Below, piece by piece: positions 34,440 through 43,261 of a stretch of 64,000 nt of DNA. A model generated the notes under the pieces. That model did no database searches, had not been told where the DNA came from, and was given only the letters and a program-made list of their open reading frames with translations. The DNA comes from Sandaracinaceae bacterium (GTDB lineage: Bacteria > Myxococcota_A > Polyangia > Polyangiales > Houyiibacteriaceae). The stretch covers positions 682,001 to 746,000 of the forward strand of contig JACKEI010000001.1 in NCBI GenBank assembly GCA_020633075.1, written 5' to 3'. Within the stretch, counting starts at the first letter, position 1, and each line of letters starts with the position of its first letter. A program made the position numbers and the translations under genes.

Positions 34440-35801
34440 ATGTCCTCATCCGCTCCCTACCGCGCCGACGCGGCGCTCACCCAGCACTCGGTGGACCTGT
34501 GTCAGGCGCTGCTGCGCATCGACACCACCAACCCTCCCGGCAACGAGCGCGAGGCTGCCGACCTGTGTGCCACCGAGCTGCGCGCGGGCGGGCTCGAGCC
34601 TGTCATTTTGGAGAGCGCGCCCGGCCGCGCGAACGTGGTGGCGCGCCTGCGAGCGACGCGCGACGTGGGCAAGCCGCCGCTGCTGCTCACCGCGCACCTC
34701 GACGTGGTCGGCGTGGACCCGGAGCACTGGGAGCACCCTCCCTTCGCCGGGGTCATCGCGGACGGTTGCCTCTGGGGCCGCGGCGCCATCGACATGAAGA
34801 ACATGGCGGCCATGTCGGTGGCCGTGATCAAGCGGCTGGCGCAGGACCGGGTGCCGCTAGACCGGGACGTCATCTTCGCGGGGGTGGCGGACGAGGAGGC
34901 GGGCTGCCGTCACGGGTCGTTCTGGCTGGCGGACAACCACGCCGACCTCGTCCGCTCGGAGTTCGCGCTGGGCGAGGGCGGCGGCTTCAACATGCACCTG
35001 GGCAACAAGAACTTCTTCGTCGTGCAGGTGGCCGAGAAGGGCGTCTGCTGGGTCAAGGCGCGCGTGCGCGGCGAGCCGGGCCACGGCTCGTTGCCGCGCC
35101 CCGACTCGGCCGTCCACAAGCTCGCTGCCGGCATCGAGAGGCTACGGCGGCGCGGGCTCTCACAGCGCGTGACGCCGGTCATGCGCGACTTCGTCATGGC
35201 GCTGGCCGAAGGACAGCCCGCCGCGGTCAAGGCGCTGCTGCCGCGTCTGCTGGAGCCCGGCATCGCGCCCCACTGGCTCAAGCTGCTGCCCGACCAGAGC
35301 GTGGCGCGTGCGCTCGGCGCCATGCTGGGCAACACGGCGTCGCCCACGGTACTGCGCGCCGGCAGCAAGACCAACGTCATCCCGTCCCTGGCCGAGGTGG
35401 ACATCGACGGTCGCGTGCTGCCGGGCACCACCACCGACGAGTTCCTCGCCGAGCTCCAGGCCGTGCTGGGGCCCGAGTTCGAGCTCGAGGTGACCAACGC
35501 CTGGAACCCGATGGTGACCTCGCCGCGCGAGTCGAGCTTCCTCGAGTGCATCCACGAGGTGATGGCCGTCCGCGAGCCCGACGCGCCCCTGGTTCCGTAC
35601 CTCATGCCGGGCTTCACGGACGCCACGGCCTTCACCAGCATCGGCGCGCGCTGGTACGGCTTTGCGCCCGTGAAGCTGCCCAAGGGCATGAAGTTTGCGG
35701 ACATGTTCCACGGCCACAACGAGCGCATCCCGGTAGACGGGCTGCGCTGGGGCACGGAGACCCTGACCGACCTCCTGGTGCGCTTCGCTGGAGTGCGCTG
35801 A
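34440..35801 (+). CDS. M20-family metallopeptidase (dipeptidase/deacylase-like)
   Basis: A 453-residue di-zinc hydrolase. L-L-T-A-H-L-D-V-V-G-V-D supplies the first His and Asp, G-R-G-A-I-D-M-K-N the bridging Asp, D-E-E-A-G the catalytic and metal Glu, and F-H-G-H-N-E the C-terminal His. The inserted dimerisation domain (K-A-R-V-R-G-E-P-G-H-G-S) is present. Members cleave dipeptides, N-acyl amino acids or similar amides; the specificity cannot be told. It is cytosolic (no signal peptide) and its 3' end faces the P450 gene 10 bp away. Confidence 0.93.
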   Translation: MSSSAPYRADAALTQHSVDLCQALLRIDTTNPPGNEREAADLCATELRAGGLEPVILESAPGRANVVARLRATRDVGKPPLLLTAHLDVVGVDPEHWEHPPFAGVIADGCLWGRGAIDMKNMAAMSVAVIKRLAQDRVPLDRDVIFAGVADEEAGCRHGSFWLADNHADLVRSEFALGEGGGFNMHLGNKNFFVVQVAEKGVCWVKARVRGEPGHGSLPRPDSAVHKLAAGIERLRRRGLSQRVTPVMRDFVMALAEGQPAAVKALLPRLLEPGIAPHWLKLLPDQSVARALGAMLGNTASPTVLRAGSKTNVIPSLAEVDIDGRVLPGTTTDEFLAELQAVLGPEFELEVTNAWNPMVTSPRESSFLECIHEVMAVREPDAPLVPYLMPGFTDATAFTSIGARWYGFAPVKLPKGMKFADMFHGHNERIPVDGLRWGTETLTDLLVRFAGVR

Positions 35802-35811
35802 CCGGCCCCGC

Positions 35812-37314
35812 TCACACGGGGGCTGTGACTCGCGACCCGGGCCCGCGGGGCACGGACTCACCGCCGCCGACGTCTGGCCGCACGCGCAGCACCTCGACGG
35901 GGACCGGCCCCACGGGTGCGATCATGGGACCCAGCATGCCCTCCTTCAGCACGTACCCAGCGGGCACGCGGAAGTCCACGCGCCGCACGAACTGGGCGAG
36001 CAGGATCTTCATCTCGTAGGTCGCGAACGCGGCCCCCGCGCACCGCCGGAAGCCCACGCCGAACGGCGCGAACTCGTGCGGCTTGACCCGCTTGCCGAGC
36101 CACTGCTCGGGGTAGAAGTCGTCGGGTCGCTCCCACGAGGCGGCGTCGCGCTGGCGGGGGTACACGTACCCGGTGACCATCGTGCCCGCCGGCAGGTCAT
36201 AGCCGCCCATGGTCATGGGGTGCAGCAGCCGGCGCGTTGCGCCACGGGCCAGCGCGTCCAGCCGCAGGCACTCGTTGATGACGGCGTCCAGGTAGGGCAG
36301 CGAGTCGACGCGCGCCGGGTCGAGGGGCTCGTCGGGGAACTCCGCGTCCAGCTCCGCGCGCAGGGCGTCCATGACGCGCGGCGCGGTAGACAGGCGATAG
36401 AGGGCTCGCGAGAGCGTGATGGCGGTGGTGTCGTGGCCCGCCAGCAGGAGCGTCAGGCTCTCGTCGAAGGCGGCCGCGTCGTCGTAGGCGTGCCCTTCGT
36501 CGCGGGCGGTGCGCAGGATGTGCGAGAGGCCGTCGTCGCTCGCTCGCTCGAGGGTGGCGCGCCGCTCCTGCACCATCTCCAGCAGCAGCTCGGTCAGGCG
36601 CCGCCCCGCGCGAATGGCGGAGGTCTTGCCCAGCAGGTGCCCGAGCGGCGACATGGGCCGCCGCGCCATCGTGGCGGGGTCGCGGTCGCCGAGGATCAGC
36701 CCGCGCATGGTGGCAGCCGGCAGCCAGTACGAGAGCAGGCTCGCGACGGGGCTGTGACCGCCCGCCATGAAGCCGCGGATGGCCGCGTCCAGCTCGTCGT
36801 ACTTGGGGCCGCGCTCCATGCCGAAGAGCGCCACGAGGATGATCTCGAGCGCCATGGTGGTGCCGGCCTCCATGGCGCTGATGGTCTGGTCTGGACCCAG
36901 CGTGTCGATGTAGCGGTCGGCTGCCACCTTCATGACCTCGCCGTAGCGCCGCATGCGGTCCCCTGCGAAGGCGGACAGGGTGCGCCGCCGCGCGTGCTTG
37001 TGGGGCTCCCCGTCCAGCAGGAAGATGGAGCGCTGGCCCACGAAGAACGCGACGATGTCGTTGGCGTGCGTGAAGTCCTCGGGGCGCGCGGAGGTGATGC
37101 GCTTGACCGTCTCTTCGTCGGAGAACACCACCAGCGGGCCGTAGCCGATCATGTCGATGCTGAAGGCGCTGCCCAGGTCACGCACCCCCTCGTCGAAGAA
37201 GGCGCCGAGCTCGGTCACGAAGCGCAGCGTCTGTCGCGCGGGCGACAGATCGAAGGTCGGCGGGAGCGCTGGGTGCCGAGCCTGGAACGAGCGGAAGGGG
37301 AGGCGAGAGGGCAT
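35812..37314 (-). CDS. Cytochrome P450
   Basis: A 500-residue P450. The I-helix motif is L-L-A-G-H-D-T-T, the K-helix E-C-L-R, and the haem loop F-G-V-G-F-R-R-C-A-G places the thiolate Cys at residue 425. There is no N-terminal membrane anchor, so it is soluble as in most bacteria. It should hydroxylate a hydrophobic compound with electrons from an unlinked ferredoxin system; none is encoded nearby. Its ATG shares one base with the stop of the FadL-type porin gene, so hydrophobic substrate uptake and oxidation are probably linked. Confidence 0.96.
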   Translation of the reverse strand: MPSRLPFRSFQARHPALPPTFDLSPARQTLRFVTELGAFFDEGVRDLGSAFSIDMIGYGPLVVFSDEETVKRITSARPEDFTHANDIVAFFVGQRSIFLLDGEPHKHARRRTLSAFAGDRMRRYGEVMKVAADRYIDTLGPDQTISAMEAGTTMALEIILVALFGMERGPKYDELDAAIRGFMAGGHSPVASLLSYWLPAATMRGLILGDRDPATMARRPMSPLGHLLGKTSAIRAGRRLTELLLEMVQERRATLERASDDGLSHILRTARDEGHAYDDAAAFDESLTLLLAGHDTTAITLSRALYRLSTAPRVMDALRAELDAEFPDEPLDPARVDSLPYLDAVINECLRLDALARGATRRLLHPMTMGGYDLPAGTMVTGYVYPRQRDAASWERPDDFYPEQWLGKRVKPHEFAPFGVGFRRCAGAAFATYEMKILLAQFVRRVDFRVPAGYVLKEGMLGPMIAPVGPVPVEVLRVRPDVGGGESVPRGPGSRVTAPV

Positions 37315-39062
37315 CAGTACCAGCCGATGGTGAGGGTCACGCCGATGTCCAGCACGGCGCCGCCGTAGCTGTAGCTCTGCCAGTAGTCGATGCCGTTGGC
37401 GATGTCGTCGGCGCTGCGGGTGACGCGCTGGCTCTTCATCATGTTCGCGCGGAAGAACACGTCGATGGCGGCGTTGGCGCCCACCGAGCGGTGCGGATCG
37501 TAGGTGCGCTGGTTCTCGGGGTCCAGCGCCACGCGGCCGCCCTCGTCCGCTGGCTGTCCGCTCCCCGCCTGTGCGACGGGGGCGCTGCGCTGAGCCGGGG
37601 CGCTACCTGCCGCCGGGGGTGCGGGGGCGGGCGTGGCCGGCCCCTGCGCGCTGGTGCCGCGTGTCGCCCACGCTGGCTGGCCACCGGTTGGCGGGTTCGA
37701 CGCGCTGGCTGGCGCGGCGGCGACCTGCCTGGCGGGCTCCGGCTCGGCGCTCGCCGTCTGCGCGGCGTCGTCCTCGGCGGTACGCTCGGCCGCCTGCTCG
37801 AGCGGATGCGCTTGCGTGTCCGGCCGGTCCCCGAAGCGGTAGCCCACGCCGAGCGCGATGCTGTGCGTGTTGGCGTCCAGCACGTTCGCGCGGCAGGGGT
37901 CGCTCATGCCGGAGCGCACCTGGCAGCCGGCGCTGGTGCCCGGGCGCGACACCGCCGACGGGCGGAAGCCGTAGCCCGCGCGGATGGCGAGGGCGTCGTC
38001 CAGCATGCGGAGCTCCGCGCCCAGTCGGGTGACCACCACGTTGCGCTGCCCGTGGTCCTCACGCAGGGGAAAGCTCACGGCGGCGGCGGTCAGCTCGTTG
38101 TCCGGCGTGGCCACCAGGAACGGCCCCGGGTGGGCCGCGTAGTTGTACCAGGTGAGGTCCATGGCCAACGTGAGGGCCGAGATGGGCTCCGCGCTCACGC
38201 CGAAGGCCACCTGCCGCGGCGTGTACCAGGCGGCGGACTGCACGAAGAGCTGGATGGGGATGGCCAGCCCGAGCGCGCTCGCGTCGATGTTCACCGGCGT
38301 CTCGAGGTCGTGGTAGAGCGCGCCGCGATAGGTCAGGCCGATGTGCAACCAGTCTACCGGGGAGGCGTTCACCCCGAAGTAGATGGCCGCCGCCGGCTGC
38401 AGGTCCCACTGGAAGACCACCTCCGAGGGCGTGTCGGACAGCACCGTGATGCCGGTGTTGATGCTGAGCGCCGAGTGGATGAGGATGCTGGCGCCCAGGC
38501 CGAAGCTGAGCTCCGGGATGGGGCTGTAGCTGACGGCGAGCGCGATGCTGAGCGCCTCGAGCTGCTCCCCGTAGAGCAGCCAGTGCGGGCGCTGGTTGAG
38601 CGTGCTCTGGTCCAGCGTCATGGGGTTCTGTAGGCCGATGCCGAAGACCATGCCGAACGACAGCCCGAAGGGCAGGTGGTTGCAGAAGCCCATGGTCACG
38701 CGCGTCTGATTCCGCAGCGGCTTGGGGGTGGGGTAGTCCTCGTCCGTGGTGGGGTCCCCGTCCGGGTCCCCGGCCAACGCGGGCCCCTGGTCATCCATCT
38801 CCAGGTTGTAGAGGGTGTGACGGATGTCCACGCCCAGCTGGCTGTTGGCGCAGCGCGAGAGGTTGGCCGGGTTGTAGTACGTGGCCGAGAAGTCCACGGC
38901 CGCCGCCGTGCCCGCGCCACCCATACCGTTGATCCGTGCGCCCACGCCCTGGACGTCCTCGGGCGCGTTGGCTCGCGCGACTGGGCACGCAGCCCACCAC
39001 GCGCACAGGACGCACAGGATGCGGAGCGCGGCAGCTGCACCGCGCGCGTTGTGTCTTGCCAT
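37314..39062 (-). CDS. OmpP1/FadL-family outer-membrane transporter with low-complexity insert
   Basis: A 582-residue porin for hydrophobic compounds. After the signal peptide, the family start is clear: G-M-G-G-A-G-T-A-A-A-V-D-F-S-A-T-Y-Y-N-P-A-N-L. Later barrel features include Y-S-P-I-P-E-L-S-F-G-L-G-A and the closing V-T-L-T-I-G-W-Y with a terminal aromatic. Between the second-last strands is an insert of about 130 residues rich in Ala, Pro, Gln and Glu, longer than usual for FadL. It lies 11 bp after the large lipoprotein gene and directly before the P450 gene, forming one operon. Confidence 0.88.
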   Translation of the reverse strand: MARHNARGAAAALRILCVLCAWWAACPVARANAPEDVQGVGARINGMGGAGTAAAVDFSATYYNPANLSRCANSQLGVDIRHTLYNLEMDDQGPALAGDPDGDPTTDEDYPTPKPLRNQTRVTMGFCNHLPFGLSFGMVFGIGLQNPMTLDQSTLNQRPHWLLYGEQLEALSIALAVSYSPIPELSFGLGASILIHSALSINTGITVLSDTPSEVVFQWDLQPAAAIYFGVNASPVDWLHIGLTYRGALYHDLETPVNIDASALGLAIPIQLFVQSAAWYTPRQVAFGVSAEPISALTLAMDLTWYNYAAHPGPFLVATPDNELTAAAVSFPLREDHGQRNVVVTRLGAELRMLDDALAIRAGYGFRPSAVSRPGTSAGCQVRSGMSDPCRANVLDANTHSIALGVGYRFGDRPDTQAHPLEQAAERTAEDDAAQTASAEPEPARQVAAAPASASNPPTGGQPAWATRGTSAQGPATPAPAPPAAGSAPAQRSAPVAQAGSGQPADEGGRVALDPENQRTYDPHRSVGANAAIDVFFRANMMKSQRVTRSADDIANGIDYWQSYSYGGAVLDIGVTLTIGWY

Positions 39063-39073
39063 GGTCTATCCGC

Positions 39074-42000
39074 TCAGTTCTGTACGGACGAGAGCTCGCC
39101 CACGAGGCGGTATACCGCGCCCAGCCCGCCGCTGTCGTCGTTGAGGAAGCCCACCACGCCATCGAGCACGCCCTCCACGTCCGTGGCGGTGAACTCGAGG
39201 GTGCCGTCGGCCATGCACATGGGCTCGCTCGTGACGGTGGCCACGTCGGTGAAGACCGTCCCGAAGGTGCAGATGGGCAGCTCACCGCTCGGCAGCGGCC
39301 CTGTCGAGATGGCATCACCCACGATGCGCAGGATGACCCCCGTGCTGTCGCCGGCCAGCAGCTGGTCCAGCGTCCCGACGAAGTCGCGCCCGTTGTGCTG
39401 CAGCTGCCCGCTCACGGCGCCGATGTAGCGGAAGAGCGCGCTCATGTCTCCGTCGGGGAGCTCGCTGGTCAGCAGCGCGGCGAGGATCTGCATCAGCGGG
39501 CCGTACACCTCGCTGTCGGGGGACGTCAGGCTGGGCGTCAGCAGGCCGGCCACCCAGTCCTCGAGCGGAGGCCCCTGGTCCGTGGTCTCGAGCGAGCTGG
39601 CCAGGCGCACGACGGTGGCGAAGTCGCGGTCCAGGAGCAGGTCCACCACGCCCTCTTGCGCCTCGCCCACGTAGCAGAGGTACTGCGACTGCGGCAGGTC
39701 GGCCGCGTCGCGCACCACCTCCAGGCCCACCTGCATGAGCGGGAGCAGGTTGGGGTTGTTCAGCCGCCGCCGCGGGCCCTCCATGCGCGTCTGGGTGATG
39801 CCGCTCAGCACGTAGTCCAGCATGTGGTCCAGGTCCGGCTTGGCGCCACGCTGGTTGATGCGGTTCACCATCACGCGCAGCGGCAGCATGGTCTCGCGCA
39901 GCATGGACGTGTTGGGCCGCCCGCCGTTGCGGGTCTGGACGGTGCGCGTCTCCGTGACGCGCTCGAGGGTGTCCACCACCACGTCGGCCATGGTCTGGCT
40001 GGGGTTGTCGCTGGCGGGCACGTCCACCATGAGCTCCAGCGTGTCCAGCAACCGGTCCGCGCCGCCGCTGTGGATGAACTCGCTGATGACCGGGAGCAGC
40101 TGGCGGATCACGCTGGTGGTGGCGGGGTTGCCGTCCTCGTCGCGCAGCGTCTCCTCGTGCAGGAACTTGAGCAGGTTCACCAGCAGCCGCAGCTGCCCGC
40201 GGTCGTCGAAGAGCTTGGCCAAGGGGATGAGCGCGTCCAGGGAGCCGCTCTCGGCCAGCCCCTGCAGGGACTCCAGCTCGTCCAGCACTTGCTGCCCGTT
40301 GCTGCAGCCGATGGCGTTCAGCGCGCCGTTGGCGACGGCGTTGGCGACGCACTGGATCCACGACAGCGGGTTCCACCACTGGAACTCGCAGGAGTTCGCG
40401 AAGACCCCGTCCACCACGCCGAGCACGTTGATGACCTGACAGACCGTCCCCGGGTTCAGGCCCACCAGCAGATCCAGCAGCTGGTAGGCGACCGTCCCGC
40501 CGAAGAGGTTGCCGCAGTCCGCGGCGTAGAGCAGCTCCACCACCTGCTCGAGGATGCTGCGGTTGTCCGTGCCGGTGTTGACCGCGCCGATCCAGCGCGG
40601 CTGGTCGTAGTTGACGCGGCGGCTCGCGGCCAAGTTCGGGTCTGCGGCGCTGCAGGTGCTGGACTTGTTCAGGTCCACGTAGTCGATCATCCACGCCAGC
40701 CGCTCGAGGAAGTCGGGCTGCTCGGCGCGCACCTCCACCAGCACGTCCAGCAGCACGCGCGCGGTGCTCTGCCCGCTCGTGTTGTTGGAGTCCAGCACGT
40801 CCTCGATGAGCGGCACCAGCTCGAGCCCGAGGTCGATCAGCTCGGGGTCGGTGATGCTGATGGTGGTCTGCGTGTCCACGAGGCGGATGAGGTCGCCCAC
40901 GACCACGAAGAGGTCCTCGGCCAGGACCGGGTTGTCGGTCACCAGCACGGCCAGGGTGTCCAGCAGCGCCTTGGGCCGGTCCACCTCCGCGATCTCGGTG
41001 ACCATGTAGGCGATGTCGGCTAGGGGGTTGTCCGCCGAGGCGTACACGCGGCACGTGTCCGTGCCGTCATCGCAGGGCAGCTGCCCGCCCAGCACGGCGG
41101 CGGCCACGCCGTTGAGGTCGTGATGCAGGTCCGCTTCCAGCAGCCCGCGCACGATCTGCACGGCCGCCGCGAGCCCGGTGCGCTTGGCGTCGTAGTACTC
41201 GTAGATGAGCTCGCCGTTGCCGTCGATGGCCCGGCCGTACGTGTCGCGTCCAACGCTGCCGCGTCCGAAGGCGGGCAGGTCGATCTCCGCGCCGTTCGCG
41301 TCTACGGGCACTCCGTCGGCGTTCACGTCTGCGGCGCCGTCGTTGTCGCGGTCGACGAAGGGCCCCAGCAGGGTGCCACCGATGGCCCGTACGCGCGGGT
41401 TGCCGTGGATGTCCACGCGCGGCACCCACGCCGCTGCGCCGGTGGCCGGCCCGAAGGTGAAGCCCGTCTGCGTCAGCAGGGTGTCTTCGAGGCTGCCGAT
41501 CTCGAGGCCCGAGCACTGGCTCACGTCGTTGCTCGTGTCCGCCAGACGACGCTCGGCGATGTAGAGCAGCGAGTCCAGCGTGTAGTCGACGCCGTCGTGG
41601 TGGGCGGCGAACAGCGCCAGGTCGTGGATGCGCGCGGTCAGCTGCGGGTCCGACAGGAGGCGACTGACCAGCTCGATGGCCATGGAGCCCTCGAGCACCG
41701 TGCGCGTGTCCTGCAGGGTCATGATCGACGCGATGGTCGCGCGGTCGGGGTCGAACTCGTCGCTAATGAGCAGGGCCAGCGCGCGGGCCACGGCGTCGGT
41801 CAGGCGGGGCAGGTCCCCGCTGTCGATCACCGGCACCAGCACCTCGCCCAGGATGTCGGGGATCTCTTCGACCACCTCCCCGTCCACGAGGTAGTCGAAG
41901 GTGGTCACGAAGTCCTCGTGGTGCTGCGTGAGCTGCTCCACGTAGGTGCTCGGGCAGGTCGCCGACTCGCGCAGGTTGGCGAGCAGGATCTGGTAGACCA

Positions 42001-42130
42001 GCTCGCCCAGGCTCTTGGGCGTGCCCGTCCGTGGATCACGGAAGTCGGGAGAGGTCGAGCAACCGGAGAGCAGGGCGATGGCCAGCGCCATGACGGCGCC
42101 CTGCAGGACGAGAGAACGTATCCGCGACAT
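39074..42130 (-). CDS. Large helical lipoprotein, function unknown
   Basis: A 1018-residue lipoprotein. Signal peptide and lipobox A-L-L-S-G-C (Cys24) are clear. The mature part is predicted largely helical from its heptad-like leucines and many D-L-L-x-x-L segments, suggesting a repeat superhelix. A middle region has Cys pairs, and a segment near residues 240-290 has D-x-N-x-D-G-type calcium-like loops (D-N-D-G-A-A-D-V-N-A-D-G). No known family was recognised. It leads the lipoprotein-FadL-P450 operon, so it may help move hydrophobic substrate across the periplasm (inference). The 132-bp gap upstream holds no visible motif. Confidence 0.78.
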   Translation of the reverse strand: MSRIRSLVLQGAVMALAIALLSGCSTSPDFRDPRTGTPKSLGELVYQILLANLRESATCPSTYVEQLTQHHEDFVTTFDYLVDGEVVEEIPDILGEVLVPVIDSGDLPRLTDAVARALALLISDEFDPDRATIASIMTLQDTRTVLEGSMAIELVSRLLSDPQLTARIHDLALFAAHHDGVDYTLDSLLYIAERRLADTSNDVSQCSGLEIGSLEDTLLTQTGFTFGPATGAAAWVPRVDIHGNPRVRAIGGTLLGPFVDRDNDGAADVNADGVPVDANGAEIDLPAFGRGSVGRDTYGRAIDGNGELIYEYYDAKRTGLAAAVQIVRGLLEADLHHDLNGVAAAVLGGQLPCDDGTDTCRVYASADNPLADIAYMVTEIAEVDRPKALLDTLAVLVTDNPVLAEDLFVVVGDLIRLVDTQTTISITDPELIDLGLELVPLIEDVLDSNNTSGQSTARVLLDVLVEVRAEQPDFLERLAWMIDYVDLNKSSTCSAADPNLAASRRVNYDQPRWIGAVNTGTDNRSILEQVVELLYAADCGNLFGGTVAYQLLDLLVGLNPGTVCQVINVLGVVDGVFANSCEFQWWNPLSWIQCVANAVANGALNAIGCSNGQQVLDELESLQGLAESGSLDALIPLAKLFDDRGQLRLLVNLLKFLHEETLRDEDGNPATTSVIRQLLPVISEFIHSGGADRLLDTLELMVDVPASDNPSQTMADVVVDTLERVTETRTVQTRNGGRPNTSMLRETMLPLRVMVNRINQRGAKPDLDHMLDYVLSGITQTRMEGPRRRLNNPNLLPLMQVGLEVVRDAADLPQSQYLCYVGEAQEGVVDLLLDRDFATVVRLASSLETTDQGPPLEDWVAGLLTPSLTSPDSEVYGPLMQILAALLTSELPDGDMSALFRYIGAVSGQLQHNGRDFVGTLDQLLAGDSTGVILRIVGDAISTGPLPSGELPICTFGTVFTDVATVTSEPMCMADGTLEFTATDVEGVLDGVVGFLNDDSGGLGAVYRLVGELSSVQN

Positions 42131-42262
42131 AAGTACCTAAGGTGGCGGGGGGCGACCCGTATGGTAACGAATCGCAGCCCCGTTCACCACCCTCGGCCAA
42201 GCTGCCTCCGGGCGCGCCGCGCGGCTGATCGGCGTCGCTTCTCCGGCCGACTCCGAGGCGCG

Positions 42263-43261
42263 TCAGCCCCGCTCGCCCACGCGGATGCGCGGGTCCAGCG
42301 CTGCCACCGTGACGTCCGCCAGCAGGTTGCCCAGCTGCACCAGCACCCCGAACATGAGCACGGTGGCCATGATGATGGGCACGTCCAGCTTGTTGATGGC
42401 CTCGATGGTGAGCATCCCGAGCCCCGGCCAGTTGAAGATCTTCTCGGTGATGATGGCGCCGCCCACCAGGCCCGGCAGGCTCAGGCCCAGCAGCGTGACG
42501 ATGGGGATGAGCGCGTTGCGGAGCGCGTGACGCACCACCACCGTGCGCGGCGCGAGGCCCTTGGCGTGAGCGGTACGGACGTAGTCCATGCGCAGCGTCT
42601 CCACCAGCTCTCCGCGCAGGATGCGCGCGTAGGTGGCCGCCCCGCCCACGGCCAGGATCATGGAGGGCAGGAGCCCGTGCCGCACGTGCTCCCAGAAGCC
42701 CACGCCGTAGCCGCCCATGGGGAACCAGCCCAACAAGAACGCCAGCACGAACAGCGCGATGGGGCCGGTGACGAAGGTGGGCACGCTGATGCCGGCGAAG
42801 GTGAGCACCATCAGGCCCGTGTCGGCCCAGGTGTTGCGCCGCAGCGCCGCCACGATGCCCGCCGTGACGCCGAACAGCAGCTCGAAGAGCATGGCCATGA
42901 CGCCGAGGAGCAGGGTCCGTGGCATGCGGTGACCGATGACCGCGGCGACGTCCTCGCGGTGCGTGTAGCTGGTGCCCAGCGAGCCCTGCAACAGACCGCA
43001 GTAGCCGGCGCCGTCGTGGAAGTCCGGCGAGTCCCGGCGCACGCACGGGGAGACACCCAGGTACGAGCCGAACTGCGCGAGCTGAGGCTGATCCAACCCC
43101 TTGATGCGTCGGAAGTCCCGGATGGCGTCCGCGTTGGCGCGGGGCCCGAGGGCCACGGCGGCCGGGTCGCCCGCGACGTGCACCAGGAAGAACACGGCGG
43201 ACACCACCGTGGACAGCACGAAGAGCGCCCAGAGCGTGCGCTTCACCAGGTAGCGCGTCAT
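42263..43261 (-). CDS. Oligopeptide-type ABC transporter permease (DppB-like)
   Basis: A 332-residue inner-membrane permease with about six transmembrane helices. The binding-protein-dependent transport signature around E-T-L-R-M-D-Y-V-R-T-A-H-A-K-G-L fits the EAA loop that contacts the ATPase. The N-terminus (M-T-R-Y-L-V-K-R-T-L-W-A-L) is typical for DppB/OppB. The ATG at 43261 lies in an ATGA overlap with the stop of the binding-protein gene, so start choice is firm. An extended loop with Cys residues (C-V-R-R...Y-C-G-L) follows the first helix. Confidence 0.93.
   Translation of the reverse strand: MTRYLVKRTLWALFVLSTVVSAVFFLVHVAGDPAAVALGPRANADAIRDFRRIKGLDQPQLAQFGSYLGVSPCVRRDSPDFHDGAGYCGLLQGSLGTSYTHREDVAAVIGHRMPRTLLLGVMAMLFELLFGVTAGIVAALRRNTWADTGLMVLTFAGISVPTFVTGPIALFVLAFLLGWFPMGGYGVGFWEHVRHGLLPSMILAVGGAATYARILRGELVETLRMDYVRTAHAKGLAPRTVVVRHALRNALIPIVTLLGLSLPGLVGGAIITEKIFNWPGLGMLTIEAINKLDVPIIMATVLMFGVLVQLGNLLADVTVAALDPRIRVGERG

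Noticed and set aside
38936..41023. 695-codon plus-strand frame opposite the large lipoprotein
   Set aside because: Composition is Val/His/Gln/Arg-rich, as expected of an antisense frame; the minus strand has a signal peptide and lipobox.
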